DNA from: Mycolicibacterium rutilum
GTDB taxonomy: Bacteria; Actinomycetota; Actinomycetes; Mycobacteriales; Mycobacteriaceae
Reading direction: 5' to 3'
Length of the DNA: 64,000 nucleotides
NCBI RefSeq assembly: GCF_900108565.1
Contig: NZ_LT629971.1
Coordinates: forward strand, 930,001 to 994,000
Part shown: piece after piece, positions 1-10,177 of the stretch
Numbering within the stretch: position 1 is the stretch's first letter
How the letters are laid out: the number at the start of each line of letters is the position of its first letter
Notes under the pieces: model-generated
Database searches by the model: none
Seen by the model: only the letters and a program-made list of their open reading frames with translations
What the model was told of the DNA's origin: nothing
Made by a program: the position numbers and the translations under genes

Positions 1-397
1 GCAGGTCGTCGGCCAGCGCGACGTCGGCCAGCAGCGCCGCCATCGGCACCGTCGGCAGCCCGGTCACCGCCCGGTGGTGCGCGGCGCGGTGGTGGGCCGC
101 CGCGAGCGGACCGCCCGGGCCGTATCCGGACAGGTCGGCCTTGTTGAGCACGACGACGGCGGGCCGGCGCGACGCGTCGACCATCGCCAGGTCCTCACGC
201 TTGGGAGCCTCGGCGATCACCAGCACATCCACGTCCGCGCCGGCGGACACCACCGTCACACCCGCGCCGCCGAGCGCCTTGGCGACCGTGCGCACGCCCA
301 CGCCGGGCCTGCCGTGCACCGCGACCCGCGTCGGCGCCGCCAGCCGCCGCACGATCGGCATCAGCCGCGGATCGCGGTCCTGCGCGATCTGCCTCAA
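1..397 (-). CDS. Rv0209-like protein with degenerate GTPase motifs (partial)
   Basis: This reverse-strand reading frame stays open to the left edge, so the C-terminal part is missing. The visible protein has a P-loop-like GRPGVGVRT (about residues 29-37 from the proposed TTG start) and an LNKADL stretch resembling the G4 specificity motif of GTPases. The P-loop lacks the usual lysine before the threonine. Divergence from trmB matches Rv0209/trmB in M. tuberculosis. Function is unknown. The start is uncertain: the frame also continues upstream without an obvious ATG. GTPase activity is inference and may have been lost. Confidence 0.5.
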   Translation of the reverse strand, partial: MRQIAQDRDPRLMPIVRRLAAPTRVAVHGRPGVGVRTVAKALGGAGVTVVSAGADVDVLVIAEAPKREDLAMVDASRRPAVVVLNKADLSGYGPGGPLAAAHHRAAHHRAVTGLPTVPMAALLADVALADDL

Positions 398-582
398 CGC
401 GTCGACGAAAATCGGGTGACCCTCCCTGTCGGTGGGCCTACGTGTATCGAGCCCGCCACGACGATGGTGGCATCCCGCCGCACCCACGGCGAGCACGCCG
501 TTTCCCGGCCTGGGGACAACTTCCGGGCCGAAGGCAACTGTTGGGTATCAATCTGTACCACGATGCGGGTACTCGACCCCTG

Positions 583-1356
583 ATGAGCGACCATGGACGG
601 ATGCATCAACCCGGACCCGATGTCGCCGACGCGTCGGCTTCGGGTCCCGAAACCCCTGCTGACCGGTACCGCTTCCCGCGCGTCACCAGCTTCCGCACCC
701 GGCGCAGCACTCTGTCGGCTGCCCAGCAGGCGACCTGGGAGCGGCTGTGGCCGGAGCTGGGGATGCATGCGCGCGACGGCGACGTTCCGGCCCCCCGGCT
801 GGACACCGACGCCTGGTTCGGCCGGTCCGCGCCCATCGTCCTGGAGATCGGCTGCGGCACCGGCACCTCGACGCTGGCGATGGCGCAGGCCGAACCGCAT
901 CTCGACGTGGTCGCGGTGGAGGTCTACCGGCGCGGGCTGGCGCAGCTGCTGTCGGCCATCGACCGCGCGCACGTCACGAACATCCGGCTGGTCCGCGGCG
1001 ACGGCGTCGACGTGCTGCAGCACATGTTCGGCCCGGACTCGCTGACCGGCGTGCGGGTGTTCTTCCCGGACCCGTGGCCCAAGGCCCGCCACCACAAACG
1101 CCGCCTGCTGCAGCCGGGCACCGTAGCGCTGATCGCCGACCGGCTGCGTCCCGGTGGCGTGCTGCACGCAGCCACCGACCACGCGGACTACGCCGAGCAC
1201 ATCGCCGAGGTCGGCGACGCCGAGCCCCGGCTGCGCCGGATCAGCCCGTCGGACGCGTTGCCGATCTCCGTGCAGCGACCGGTCACCAAGTACGAGGGCA
1301 AGGCGCAGCACGTCGGCAGCGCCGTCACCGAACTGCTGTGGGAGAAGACGTCATGA
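583..1356 (+). CDS. trmB: tRNA (guanine-N7)-methyltransferase TrmB
   Basis: TrmB transfers a methyl group from SAM to N7 of G46 in the tRNA variable loop. The 257-residue product has the SAM-binding VLEIGCGTGTSTLAM motif and the family signature FFPDPWPKARHHKRRL. ATG 583 was chosen because its N-terminus (MSDHGRMHQPG) resembles the M. tuberculosis protein; an upstream in-frame ATG at 442 and an internal one at 601 also exist. The stop overlaps the next start by four bases (ATGA), so it is translationally coupled to the NYN-domain gene and lies just upstream of mmpL3, as in other mycobacteria. Confidence 0.93.
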   Translation: MSDHGRMHQPGPDVADASASGPETPADRYRFPRVTSFRTRRSTLSAAQQATWERLWPELGMHARDGDVPAPRLDTDAWFGRSAPIVLEIGCGTGTSTLAMAQAEPHLDVVAVEVYRRGLAQLLSAIDRAHVTNIRLVRGDGVDVLQHMFGPDSLTGVRVFFPDPWPKARHHKRRLLQPGTVALIADRLRPGGVLHAATDHADYAEHIAEVGDAEPRLRRISPSDALPISVQRPVTKYEGKAQHVGSAVTELLWEKTS

Positions 1357-2060
1357 GCGTCACCGAAGACCTCGGACACAGAGAAGAACACAGAGAAGAA
1401 GTAGCCCCGCCGCCCGAGCCGCCGACCGACGGGACGGCCCGGGTGCTGCTGGTGTGGGACGCACCGAACCTCGACATGGGGCTGGGCTCCATCTTGGGGG
1501 GACGGCCGACCGCCGCGCACCGCCCGCGCTTCGACGCGCTGGGCCGCTGGCTGCTGGCGCACACCGCGGAGCTGTCGGCGACGCGCCCGAACGTGTCCCT
1601 GGAGCCCGAGGCCACGGTGTTCACCAACATCGCCCCCGGCAGCGCCGACGTCGTCCGGCCGTGGGTCGAAGCGTTGCGTAACGTGGGGTTCGCGGTCTTC
1701 GCGAAACCGAAGATCGACGAAGACAGCGACGTCGACTCCGACATGCTCGACCACATCGCGCTGCGCCGCAGCGAGGGTCTGGCCAGCGTGTTGGTGGCCT
1801 CCGCCGACGGGCAGGCCTTCAAACTTCCCTTGGAGGACATCGCCCGCGACGGCATTCCGGTTCAGGTGCTCGGATTTCGCGAACATGCGAGCTGGGCGCT
1901 AGCGTCGGATACCTTGGAGTTCGTCGACCTGGAGGACATTCCTGGTGTTTTCCGGGAACCGCTACCGCGAATCGGCCTCGATTCGCTGCCCGAGCAGGGG
2001 GCATGGTTGCAGCCGTTCCGGCCGCTGTCCTCGCTACTGACCTCGCGCGTGAACAACTGA
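1353..2060 (+). CDS. NYN-domain protein (Rv0207c-like)
   Basis: The product is 235 residues. The core resembles an NYN/LabA-type PIN-like nuclease fold: an early VLLVWDAPNLDMGLG strand with two aspartates, an acidic DEDSDVDSDMLDHIAL segment, then SVLVASADGQAF. These acidic positions are where NYN proteins bind metal for RNA cleavage. It is coupled to trmB by an ATGA overlap and ends 49 bases before mmpL3. The constant pairing with trmB and mmpL3 suggests co-expression. A link to RNA metabolism is inference from the fold. Confidence 0.75.
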   Translation: MSVTEDLGHREEHREEVAPPPEPPTDGTARVLLVWDAPNLDMGLGSILGGRPTAAHRPRFDALGRWLLAHTAELSATRPNVSLEPEATVFTNIAPGSADVVRPWVEALRNVGFAVFAKPKIDEDSDVDSDMLDHIALRRSEGLASVLVASADGQAFKLPLEDIARDGIPVQVLGFREHASWALASDTLEFVDLEDIPGVFREPLPRIGLDSLPEQGAWLQPFRPLSSLLTSRVNN

Positions 2061-2109
2061 AGTGCGCAGGGCCGGTGTTGACTTGAGAAAACCCGAGTAA
2101 GGAGCTTAC

Positions 2110-5085
2110 GTGTTCGCCTGGTGGGGTCGAACGGTGTACCGGTATCGATACATCGTCATCGGCGTCATGGTTGCGCTCTGCCTCGGTGGCGGTATCTACG
2201 GGATCTCCCTCGGTAACCACGTCACGCAGAGCGGCTTCTACGACGAGGGCAGCCAGTCGGTGCACGCCTCGGTCATCGGTGACGAGGTCTACGGGCGCGA
2301 CCGCACCAGCCACGTCGTCGCGATCCTGACCCCGCCCGACGGCGAGAAGGTCGACAATCCCGAGTGGCAGCGCGACGTCGTCGGCGAGCTCGACACGTTC
2401 GTCAAGGACCATCCGGACCAGGTGGTGAGCTGGGTCGGGTGGCTGCGAGCGCCCGACGCGGCCAGCGAAACCGTCCAGCAGATGAAGACCAGCGATCTGT
2501 CGAAGACGTTCGTCAGCATCCCGCTCAAGGGCGACACCGACGACGAGATCCTGAAGAACTACCAGGCCGTCGAACCGGACCTGCAGAGCATCAACGGCGG
2601 CGACATCAAGCTCGCCGGGCTCAACCCGCTGGCCAGCGAGTTGACCGGCAGCATCGGCGAGGATCAGCGCCGCGCTGAGGTCGCGGCGATCCCGCTGGTG
2701 TGCGTGGTGCTGTTCTTCGTGTTCGGCGGCGTCGTCGCCGCGGCGCTGCCCGGCATCATCGGCGGCCTGACCATCGCCGGCGCGCTGGGCATCATGCGCC
2801 TGCTCGCCGAGTTCATGCCCGTGCACTTCTTCGCCCAGCCGGTGGTGACGCTGATGGGCCTGGGCATCGCGGTGGACTACGGCTTGTTCATGGTGAGCCG
2901 GTTCCGGGAGGAGATCGCCGAGGGCTACGACACCGAGGCCGCCGTGCGTCGCACGGTGATGACCTCGGGCCGCACCATCATGTTCTCGGCGGTGATCCTG
3001 GTCGCGTCGTCGGTGCCGCTGCTGTTGTTCCCGCAGGGCTTCCTGAAATCGATCACCTACGCGATCATCGCGTCGGTCATGCTGGCGGCGATCCTGTCGA
3101 TCACCGTGTTGGCCGCGGCGCTGGGCATCCTGGGCGCCAACGTCGACGCGCTCGGCGTGCGCACCCTGCTGCGGGTGCCGTTCTTCCGCAACTGGAAGCC
3201 GATGCGGGTCTACCTCGAGTGGCTCTCGGAGAAGACGCAGAAGACCAAGACGCGTGCCGAAGTCGAGAAGGGTTTCTGGGGCAAGCTCGTCAACCGGGTG
3301 ATGAAACGGCCGGTCGCGTTCGCGGCGCCGATCGTCATCGTGATGATCCTGCTGATCATCCCGCTCGGCCAACTGGCGCTGGGCGGCATCAGCGAGAAGT
3401 ACCTGCCGCCGGACAACCCGGTCCGCTCGGCGCAGGAGGAGTTCGACCGGGTGTTCCCCGGGTTCCGCACCGAACCGCTGACCATCGTGATGGAACGCGA
3501 CGACGGCGAGCCGATCACCGATCAGCAGATCGCCGACATGCGCAACAAGGCGATGACGGTGTCCGGGTTCATCGACCCCGAGGACGACCCGTCGAAGATG
3601 TGGCAGGAACGGTCCGTCCAGGAGGGCGGATCCAAGGACCCGTCGGTGCGGGTGATCCAGAACGGTCTGGAGAACCGCAACGACGCGGCCAAGAAGATCA
3701 ACGAGCTACGTGAGCTGACGCCACCGCGCGGGGTCAACGTAAGTGTCGGCGGCACACCGGCTTTGGAGCAGGACAGTATCCACAGCCTGTTCGACAAGCT
3801 GCCGTTGATGGTGACACTGCTGATCGTCACGACGACGATCCTGATGTTCCTGGCGTTCGGGTCGGTGGTGTTGCCGATCAAGGCCGCGGTGATGAGCGCG
3901 CTGACGCTCGGTTCGACGATGGGCGTGCTCACCTGGATGTTCGTCGAGGGCCACGGTTCAGGCTTGATGAACTACACGCCACAGCCGCTGATGGCGCCGA
4001 TGATCGGGTTGATCATCGCGGTGATCTGGGGCCTGTCGACCGACTACGAGGTGTTCCTGGTCTCGCGCATGGTGGAAGCCCGTGAGCGTGGCATGTCGAC
4101 CGCCGAGGCGATCCGCATCGGTACCGCGACCACCGGCCGGCTGATCACCGGCGCCGCGCTGGTGCTGGCGGTCGTCGCGGGCGCGTTCGTGTTCAGCGAC
4201 CTGGTGATGATGAAGTACCTCGCGTTCGGTCTGCTGCTCGCGTTGCTGCTCGACGCCACCGTCATCCGAATGTTCCTGGTGCCGGCGGTGATGAAGCTGC
4301 TCGGCGACGACTGCTGGTGGGCGCCGAAGTGGATGAAGCGCATCCAGGAGCGGCTCGGCCTCGGCGAGACCGAACTGCCCGACGAGCGCAGGCGTCCGGC
4401 GGTGCGCGACGGTGTCGAGAGCCCCGAGGCGTTGGTCGGTGCGGGTGCGCCTGTGCCGCCGCGTCCGCTCGATCGGCCGCGCCCACCGCACGATCCGACG
4501 CATCCGGCCGCCGAGGGTTCGACGCGTCCGGGAGCGACGCGGGCCGCACCGCGGGCGACCGCACCGTCGGTCGCCGGCACGACCCGGATCCCAAGCGCGG
4601 CCCCGCCCGCCGACGAGCCGCAGACCACCAAGCTGTCGATCGCGAAGAACGCCGTCCGCAACGCGGTGACCAACGCCGCCGCCGCGACGCGTCAGGCCGC
4701 CAGGCCGCCGGCACCGCCCGCCCCGCCGGTCCCGCCGGAAGGCCGCGGCCGCCCGGCGCGTGAGGAACGTGAGATCGAGTCGTGGCTCGGCGAACTGCGC
4801 GGCACGTCCGCTCCCCCGCCTCCGGCACCGCCCGGACCGCGACCGCCCCGCCCGCCGCGTCCCGCACCCGACGCCGGCAACGAGCCGACGACCGCGATCC
4901 CGACCGCGCGGCCGACGCCCCCGCGGCAGGACCCCGATGCGACGACGGCGATCCCGACGCCGCAAGCGGGGAAGGATGTCGAGGCCGCGACCGAGAAGCT
5001 CAACACGCGCGAGGACGAAGAACGTCAGCGCCGTGGCGGCGGGGTCAGCGCACAGGACCTGCTGCGCCGCGAAGGCCGGCTGTAG
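2110..5085 (+). CDS. mmpL3: Trehalose monomycolate exporter MmpL3
   Basis: MmpL3 is the essential RND-type inner-membrane transporter that flips or exports trehalose monomycolate to build the mycomembrane. The 991-residue protein starts at GTG behind AAGGAG. It has TM1 near residues 13-33, a first periplasmic porter domain, TM2-6, TM7 near 400-420, a second porter domain and TM8-12. The two Asp-Tyr proton-relay pairs are present as D256-Y257 (GIAVDYGLF) and D645-Y646 (GLSTDYEVF), at the same numbers as in M. smegmatis MmpL3. Residues after about 750 form a long Pro/Arg-rich, probably disordered cytoplasmic tail; the overall size is close to fast-grower homologues. Confidence 0.97.
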   Translation: MFAWWGRTVYRYRYIVIGVMVALCLGGGIYGISLGNHVTQSGFYDEGSQSVHASVIGDEVYGRDRTSHVVAILTPPDGEKVDNPEWQRDVVGELDTFVKDHPDQVVSWVGWLRAPDAASETVQQMKTSDLSKTFVSIPLKGDTDDEILKNYQAVEPDLQSINGGDIKLAGLNPLASELTGSIGEDQRRAEVAAIPLVCVVLFFVFGGVVAAALPGIIGGLTIAGALGIMRLLAEFMPVHFFAQPVVTLMGLGIAVDYGLFMVSRFREEIAEGYDTEAAVRRTVMTSGRTIMFSAVILVASSVPLLLFPQGFLKSITYAIIASVMLAAILSITVLAAALGILGANVDALGVRTLLRVPFFRNWKPMRVYLEWLSEKTQKTKTRAEVEKGFWGKLVNRVMKRPVAFAAPIVIVMILLIIPLGQLALGGISEKYLPPDNPVRSAQEEFDRVFPGFRTEPLTIVMERDDGEPITDQQIADMRNKAMTVSGFIDPEDDPSKMWQERSVQEGGSKDPSVRVIQNGLENRNDAAKKINELRELTPPRGVNVSVGGTPALEQDSIHSLFDKLPLMVTLLIVTTTILMFLAFGSVVLPIKAAVMSALTLGSTMGVLTWMFVEGHGSGLMNYTPQPLMAPMIGLIIAVIWGLSTDYEVFLVSRMVEARERGMSTAEAIRIGTATTGRLITGAALVLAVVAGAFVFSDLVMMKYLAFGLLLALLLDATVIRMFLVPAVMKLLGDDCWWAPKWMKRIQERLGLGETELPDERRRPAVRDGVESPEALVGAGAPVPPRPLDRPRPPHDPTHPAAEGSTRPGATRAAPRATAPSVAGTTRIPSAAPPADEPQTTKLSIAKNAVRNAVTNAAAATRQAARPPAPPAPPVPPEGRGRPAREEREIESWLGELRGTSAPPPPAPPGPRPPRPPRPAPDAGNEPTTAIPTARPTPPRQDPDATTAIPTPQAGKDVEAATEKLNTREDEERQRRGGGVSAQDLLRREGRL

Positions 5086-5088
5086 GGC

Positions 5089-6270
5089 TCAGCTTTCGGG
5101 AACGTCGTCGGATTCGGCCTTGACGAGCGGGCCGTCGTCGGCGTCGAGCGCCTCCTGCTCGGCTTCGGGGTCGCGGGCTACCAGCACGCGCACCGCGCTG
5201 TTGAGGAACGCCAGGGCGGGCACGGCCAGCAGCGCGCCGACGATTCCGGCGAGCACACCGCCGCCGGCGATCACCAGCACGATCGCCAACGGGTGGATCG
5301 ACACCGCGCGGCCCATCACCAGCGGCTGCAGCACGTGGCCCTCCAACTGCTGCACCGCGATGATCAACCCGAGCGTGATCAGCCCGTAGATCGCGCCCTT
5401 GGCGATCAGCGCGACGATCACCGCCAGGAAGCCGGTGACGACCGCGCCGACCAGCGGGATGAACGCGCCGAGGAACACCAGCGAGGCCAACGGCAGCGCC
5501 AGCGGTACCCCCATGATCGCCAGGCCGGTGCCGATGCCGATCGCGTCGACCAGCGCGACGAGGAACGTCGCGCGGATGTAGCCGATCAGCGAGTGGAACC
5601 CGGCGCGGCCCGCGTCGCGCACCCGCCCGCGCACGTCGGTCGGGAAGATCCGGGTGACGAACTCGTAGATGTTGCGCCCGCCCTGCAGCAGGAAGATCAG
5701 CGTGAACAGCACCAGCAGCGCGCCGGTGACGATCTCGGTGACGGTGCCCGCCGTCGACAGCGCGCCGCTGGTCAGCCGCTCCTGGTTGTCGCGCAGCGCC
5801 TCGATCGCCGCGTCGCCGGAGCGTTCGATCTGTTCGCGGCTCAGCCCCAGCGGCCCGTCGACCAGCCAGGCGCGCAGGCCGTCGATGCTGCGGCTGACCT
5901 GCTCGGTCAGCTCGGGAGCGCCCTCGATGAACTGGCTGACGACGAACGCGAGGATCCCGCCGACCACCGCGAAACCGCTGAGCAGCATCAGCGCCACCGC
6001 GCCACCGCGCGGCGCCCCGCGGCGGTCGAGGAAGTCGACGGCGGGCATCAGCAGCGCGGCCAGCATCGTCGCCAGCGCCACCGGCACGACGATGATCTCC
6101 AGCCGCTTGACCGTCCACAGCAGCACGACGACGGCGGCAAAGATGAGCAGCAGTCGCCACGACCAGGCTGCGGCTTTGCGGACCAGGGGCGTCACCGCCG
6201 CGTCACCGATCGGATCGAGGGAGGAGCCGGCGGGCATCCCGATAGCGTAACGGCCTGCTCCCATGATCAT
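5089..6270 (-). CDS. AI-2E family transporter (Rv0205-like)
   Basis: This 393-residue multi-pass membrane protein belongs to the AI-2E/UPF0118 permease family. Hydrophobic helices occur near residues 25-70, 80-105, 175-200, 240-330 and 335-370, and the tail is acidic. Family members have been linked to autoinducer export or to Na+/H+ antiport; the substrate here is unknown. ATG 6270 is preferred because GGAG lies about five bases upstream; ATG 6264 is also possible. It converges on mmpL3 with three bases between stops and diverges from the YbhN-type gene at 6313. Confidence 0.8.
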   Translation of the reverse strand: MIMGAGRYAIGMPAGSSLDPIGDAAVTPLVRKAAAWSWRLLLIFAAVVVLLWTVKRLEIIVVPVALATMLAALLMPAVDFLDRRGAPRGGAVALMLLSGFAVVGGILAFVVSQFIEGAPELTEQVSRSIDGLRAWLVDGPLGLSREQIERSGDAAIEALRDNQERLTSGALSTAGTVTEIVTGALLVLFTLIFLLQGGRNIYEFVTRIFPTDVRGRVRDAGRAGFHSLIGYIRATFLVALVDAIGIGTGLAIMGVPLALPLASLVFLGAFIPLVGAVVTGFLAVIVALIAKGAIYGLITLGLIIAVQQLEGHVLQPLVMGRAVSIHPLAIVLVIAGGGVLAGIVGALLAVPALAFLNSAVRVLVARDPEAEQEALDADDGPLVKAESDDVPES

Positions 6271-6312
6271 CGGATCTCCGGAATCGGCGGCGACACGCTC
6301 TACTCTTACGTC

Positions 6313-7371
6313 GTGGCCCACGATGCGCCTGCGAGGGCAGCCCGCACCCAGGGGACCGCCCGCAGCAAGTACTGGTGGTTGCGGTGGGCGATCCTCGGTG
6401 TCGCGGTCGTCGTGTTGACCGTCGAGCTGGGCCTGGTCTGGGATCAGTTGGCCAAGGCGTGGCACAGCCTCTACACCGCACAGTGGTGGTGGGTGCTGGC
6501 CGGGATCGGCACGGCGCTGGCGTCCATGCACTTCTTCGGCGACATCCAGCGCAAGCTGCTGCGTTCGGCCGGTGTGCCGGTGCGGCAGTGGCGTTCGCAG
6601 GCCGCGTTTTATGCGGGCAATTCGTTGAGCACGACGCTGCCCGGCGGGCCGGTGCTGTCGGCGACGTTCATCTACCGCCAGCAGCGGATGTGGGGCGCGA
6701 CGCCGGTGATCGCGTCGTGGCAGCTGGTGATGTCGGGTGCGCTGCAGGTCATCAGCCTGGCGCTGCTGGGGTTGGGCAGCGCGTTCTTCCTCGGCGCCAA
6801 GCACAATCCGTTCTCGTTGATCTTCACGCTGGCCGGGTTCGTGATGCTGATCGTGTTGGCGCAGGCGGTCGCGTCGCGGCCGGATCTGCTCGACGGCATC
6901 GGTGTGCGGGTGCTGTCGTGGGTGAACTATCTGCGCGCCAAGCCGTCCGACAACGGGCTGGCCAAGTGGCGCGAGACGCTGGCGCAGCTCGAGTCGGTCA
7001 AGCTGAGCCGCGGCCAGCTCGGCGTGGCTTTCACCTGGTCGATGTTCACGCTGGTGACCGGGGTGGGCACACTGCTGTTCGCCTGCTACGCCGCCGGCGG
7101 GAAGCCGTCGCTGCTCGGGGTGATCGTGGCGTACGTCGCCGCCCGCGCGGTCGCGTCGATCCCGCTGATGCCGGGCGGCCTGCTGGTGGTCGAGGCCGTG
7201 CTGGTGCCCGGCCTGGTGTCCAGCGGGATGACGTTGGCGTCGGCGATCTCGGCGATGCTGATCTACCGGCTGATCAGCTGGATCTTCATCGCCGCGATCG
7301 GGTGGGTGGTGTTCTTCTTCATGTTCCGCACCGAGACCGACGTGGACCCCGACGCCTGTGAGGACGCCTGA
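6313..7371 (+). CDS. YbhN/LPG-synthase-type membrane protein (Rv0204c-like)
   Basis: The product is 352 residues with about eight membrane helices and a basic N-terminal stretch. It matches the flippase-like membrane half of lysylphosphatidylglycerol synthases (UPF0104/YbhN): [27 protein letters not shown] and the late segment [19 protein letters not shown] are typical. The catalytic aminoacyl-transferase domain of MprF is absent, so it is more likely a lipid-translocation or lipid-associated protein. GTG 6313 gives a sensible soluble N-terminus; the longer upstream frame runs antisense through the AI-2E gene and was rejected. The stop overlaps the next ATG by one base. Confidence 0.78.
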   Translation: MAHDAPARAARTQGTARSKYWWLRWAILGVAVVVLTVELGLVWDQLAKAWHSLYTAQWWWVLAGIGTALASMHFFGDIQRKLLRSAGVPVRQWRSQAAFYAGNSLSTTLPGGPVLSATFIYRQQRMWGATPVIASWQLVMSGALQVISLALLGLGSAFFLGAKHNPFSLIFTLAGFVMLIVLAQAVASRPDLLDGIGVRVLSWVNYLRAKPSDNGLAKWRETLAQLESVKLSRGQLGVAFTWSMFTLVTGVGTLLFACYAAGGKPSLLGVIVAYVAARAVASIPLMPGGLLVVEAVLVPGLVSSGMTLASAISAMLIYRLISWIFIAAIGWVVFFFMFRTETDVDPDACEDA

Positions 7372-7748
7372 TGCCCGTCGCGAGCCCGGAGACCACGCGC
7401 GCGGCGCTGTCCGCGTTGGCGACCGATCTGGCGTGTGTCGTGGTGTTCGCGGCCATCGGCAGGCGCAGCCATGCCGAGGGCCTCGACCTGACCGGAATAG
7501 CTTCGACCGCTTGGCCTTTCGTGACCGGGGCGGCGGCCGGCTGGGTGCTGTCGCTGGGCTGGCGGCGGCCCTACGCGCTGTTGCCCACCGGTGTCGCGGT
7601 GTGGGTGTGCACGATCGTCATCGGCATGCTGCTGCGCAAGCTCACCGACGCCGGTACCGCACCGGCTTTCATTGTGGTGGCGTCGATTTCGACTGCGGTG
7701 CTACTTCTCGGCTGGCGCGCCGGCGTCCATTTCATGACCCGTCGCTGA
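7371..7748 (+). CDS. DUF3054 family membrane protein
   Basis: This small protein has 125 residues and four predicted membrane helices (about 12-30, 44-62, 68-90 and 98-118). Helix spacing and motifs such as [12 protein letters not shown] and [11 protein letters not shown] fit DUF3054, whose function is unknown. It is coupled to the preceding flippase-like gene through TGATG, so both are probably made together. Its last 48 bases overlap the 3' end of the convergent histidine kinase gene. Confidence 0.75.
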   Translation: MPVASPETTRAALSALATDLACVVVFAAIGRRSHAEGLDLTGIASTAWPFVTGAAAGWVLSLGWRRPYALLPTGVAVWVCTIVIGMLLRKLTDAGTAPAFIVVASISTAVLLLGWRAGVHFMTRR

Positions 7749-9074
7749 CACCGTCAGCGTCGCGCGCAACCCGCCCAGCGGGCCGTCGGACAACTCGATG
7801 TGCCCGCCGTGCAGCTGCGCCTGCTGCGCGACGAGCGCCAGGCCGAGTCCCGACCCGCCGGGAGCCGCGGTGCTGCCGCGGGAGAACCGGCCCAGCACCG
7901 CGGTGTGCTCCTCGACCGGCAGTCCGCAGCCGTTGTCGTCGACGGTGATGGTGATCATCGAGCCGTGCCGGTGCGCGGCGAGCACGATGCGGCTGGAGCG
8001 GCCGTGGGTGACCGCGTTGCGCACCAGGTTGTCCACCGCCAGGCGTAAACCGCCCGGCCAGCCCCAGATGGTGCCGAGGTCGTCGTCGGCCTCGACGACG
8101 ATCTCGACCGCGCCGCCGACGCGGGCGTTCTCCCGGGCCACCCGGTCGAGAAGTTCTGTGACGACGATGATTTCGCGGTCCTCGGCCTGCGCGAGCTGAC
8201 CCGAAGCCAGCTGCCCCAGCGCGGTGATGATGGCTTCGACCCTGCGTTGCGCGCGGGACAGGTCGGCCACCACTTCGTCGCGCTCCTCGGCGGGCAGGTC
8301 GTGGATGCGCAGGGTGTCGAGGTCGGCGCGCATCGCGGTCAGCGGGGTGCGCAACTCGTGGGCGGCGTTGGCCGCGAAGTCCTGGGCGGCCTGCAGCGAG
8401 TTCGTGGTGGCCTGCTGGGCGGCGGCCAGGCGGCTGAGCATCGCCGACATCGCCTCGGACAGGTCCTCGGCCTCCCGAACGCCACGCACCTCGGGCATGT
8501 CGTCGCTGCCCTCGCCGAGCGTCTTGGTGTGTTCGGTGAGCCTGCGCAGCGGCCGGATCGCCGGGCCCGCGAGCAGCCAGCCCAGCCCGGCGGCGATCAG
8601 CACTGTCACCACGCCGACACCCGAGTAGAGCGGAATTCGCCTGGGGCTCAACAGGATACTGTCGGCGCGGATGCCGATCGACACCAGCATCCCACCGTCC
8701 TCGTTGACCGTGACGGTGCGCACCCGGTACTCGACGCCGTTGACCTCGACGGTCTCGGTGCCCGGCGGCAGCGGCGGCAACTGGAAGCCGCGCTGGAACA
8801 CCACCTGACCGGAGGACCGGGACCGCCCGGTGGTCAGCACACCGCGGCGCGGATCTCCCCTGCCTTGCGGCGGGGTCCCCAGCAACTGATCGGGGGACAT
8901 GCTGGCGTCGACGATCGAGTCGAGCCGCCGATCCAGTTGCACCTCATCGTTGTTCGCCAACACCACCGAGGTCAGGATGAGGAAGGCGGCGACGACGGCC
9001 GACGCCGCGGCCGCCGAGGCGACCGCCACCCGCGTGCGCAGCGACGCCGAGCGCAGGATCCGCGGCGCCCTCAC
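7701..9074 (-). CDS. prrB: PrrB-type sensor histidine kinase
   Basis: This 457-residue membrane sensor kinase has TM helices near residues 12-40 and 155-178 flanking a periplasmic domain. A HAMP linker follows (about 178-230), then the phospho-acceptor box [20 protein letters not shown] with His239, and a HATPase domain with N, G1 (DDNGCGLP) and G2 (GGSGLGLAL) boxes. GTG 9074 overlaps the stop of the regulator by four bases. Length and domain order match mycobacterial PrrB. Fast growers carry several PrrAB-like pairs, so this may be the paralogue beside mmpL3 rather than the orthologue of Rv0902c. Symbol given by family. Confidence 0.85.
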   Translation of the reverse strand: MRAPRILRSASLRTRVAVASAAAASAVVAAFLILTSVVLANNDEVQLDRRLDSIVDASMSPDQLLGTPPQGRGDPRRGVLTTGRSRSSGQVVFQRGFQLPPLPPGTETVEVNGVEYRVRTVTVNEDGGMLVSIGIRADSILLSPRRIPLYSGVGVVTVLIAAGLGWLLAGPAIRPLRRLTEHTKTLGEGSDDMPEVRGVREAEDLSEAMSAMLSRLAAAQQATTNSLQAAQDFAANAAHELRTPLTAMRADLDTLRIHDLPAEERDEVVADLSRAQRRVEAIITALGQLASGQLAQAEDREIIVVTELLDRVARENARVGGAVEIVVEADDDLGTIWGWPGGLRLAVDNLVRNAVTHGRSSRIVLAAHRHGSMITITVDDNGCGLPVEEHTAVLGRFSRGSTAAPGGSGLGLALVAQQAQLHGGHIELSDGPLGGLRATLTVSATGHEMDAGAPAEK

Positions 9075-9790
9075 GACTCCTCGCGCAGCACGTATCCGAT
9101 CCCGCGCACCGTGTGGATCACCCGCGGCAGGCCGTCGCGTTCGAGCTTGCGCCGCAGATACGAGATGAAGACGTCGGCGACGTTGGTGTCGACGTCGAAG
9201 TCGTAGCCCCACACGAGTTCGAGCAGACGCTGCCTGCTGAGCACCACACCGGCGTTCTCCACCAGCACCGCGAGCAGATCGAACTCCCGCTTGGTCAGGT
9301 CCACGCGTTCGCCTTCGACGAAGACCAGTCGGCGGGCGGTGTCGATGGTCAGCGGGCCGACCGTCATGGTGTCGGACTGCTGCTCGGAGTGGCTGGACCG
9401 GCGCAGCAGCGCGTGCAGCCGGGCGACCAGCTCGCCGAGGTCGAACGGCTTGGTCAGGTAGTCGTCGGCGCCGGCTTCCAGCCCCGCGATGCGGTCGTTG
9501 ACGGTGTCGCGGGCCGACAGCACGCAGATCGGGATGTCGTTGCCCAGCGCCCGCAGCGCGGTCACGACGGCGACCCCGTCGAGCTCCGGCATCTGCACAT
9601 CGAGCACCAACGCGTCGTGAGACTCGTTGGAGAGCAGTCGCAGTGCTTCCTTGCCGGACGCAGCGACCCGAACGTCGAACCCCGAGTGGCGCAGTCCGCG
9701 CGCAACGGAGGTCCGTACGTCCGGGTCGTCGTCGACCATCAGCACGGTGCGGCCCGCACCTTCGGGGTGCGCGGCCGACTCAGGTGCCAA
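9071..9790 (-). CDS. prrA: PrrA-type response regulator
   Basis: This 239-residue OmpR/PhoB-type regulator has an N-terminal receiver with acidic pocket DDD 20-22, phospho-acceptor Asp64 ([12 protein letters not shown]) and the TKPF lysine. A winged-helix DNA-binding domain follows ([12 protein letters not shown] to [14 protein letters not shown]). It resembles M. tuberculosis PrrA over both domains. In mycobacteria PrrAB influences respiration, ammonium and oxygen-related genes; targets of this copy cannot be read here. It is coupled to the kinase gene downstream. Only 12 bases separate its start codon from the hemophore stop, so the three reverse-strand genes may share transcription. Confidence 0.88.
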   Translation of the reverse strand: MAPESAAHPEGAGRTVLMVDDDPDVRTSVARGLRHSGFDVRVAASGKEALRLLSNESHDALVLDVQMPELDGVAVVTALRALGNDIPICVLSARDTVNDRIAGLEAGADDYLTKPFDLGELVARLHALLRRSSHSEQQSDTMTVGPLTIDTARRLVFVEGERVDLTKREFDLLAVLVENAGVVLSRQRLLELVWGYDFDVDTNVADVFISYLRRKLERDGLPRVIHTVRGIGYVLREES

Positions 9791-9802
9791 CCGGACGCTG
9801 GC

Positions 9803-10177
9803 CTAGCTGTCGGCCAGGCCGTCGCCGTTGGTGTCGCCGCAGCGGTTCTTGATGTCGACAAGAGGCTGGCGGATACCGGTCAGGTCGGCCTTGGTCTGAG
9901 GATTGGCGTTCAGGTAGTCCTGCACCTTGGTCCGGACCTCTTCGCGCGGCAGGCCCTCGAGGCTGGTGAAGAACCAGTTCACGTCCGGATGGGTGAACAG
10001 GTAAGCCGAGGTCGACGCCGAGACGCCGGACGCCACGCCGGCGAGGTCGGCGGCCGTGCAGTTCGGCGGCTCAGCGCCGGCCGTGGGCATCGCACCGAAG
10101 AACATCGCACCGGCAATTGCGCCGGTGCCGACCGCGCCAGCTACCGCACGTCGCGCAATACGGGCCGAGAGCAACAT
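9803..10177 (-). CDS. Secreted hemophore-family haem-binding protein (Rv0203-like)
   Basis: This 124-residue protein has a signal peptide cut near the AEPP after residue 35. The mature part is a small helical domain with two cysteines (C40 and C112) that could form a disulfide, ending in NGDGLADS. It fits the mycobacterial hemophore family: Rv0203 captures haem outside the cell and hands it to MmpL3/MmpL11. Its position between mmpL3 and mmpL11 is the same as in M. tuberculosis. GGAG lies seven bases before the ATG. Haem binding is inferred from family and context. Confidence 0.85.
   Translation of the reverse strand: MLLSARIARRAVAGAVGTGAIAGAMFFGAMPTAGAEPPNCTAADLAGVASGVSASTSAYLFTHPDVNWFFTSLEGLPREEVRTKVQDYLNANPQTKADLTGIRQPLVDIKNRCGDTNGDGLADS

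Noticed and set aside
394..1311. Long reverse-strand open frame across trmB
   Set aside because: Pure antisense shadow of trmB, Arg/Ala/Gly/His-rich with no domain logic; the TrmB frame carries clear SAM and FFPDPWPK motifs.
1819..3372. 517-codon reverse frame across the NYN gene and mmpL3
   Set aside because: His/Arg/Asp/Gln-rich composition typical of an antisense shadow in high-GC DNA; MmpL3 on the other strand is certain.
4400..5085. Repeat-like Pro/Arg-rich DNA in the mmpL3 3' end
   Set aside because: It encodes the disordered C-terminal tail of MmpL3; no unit of constant length was found, so it is low complexity, not a tandem repeat or CRISPR.
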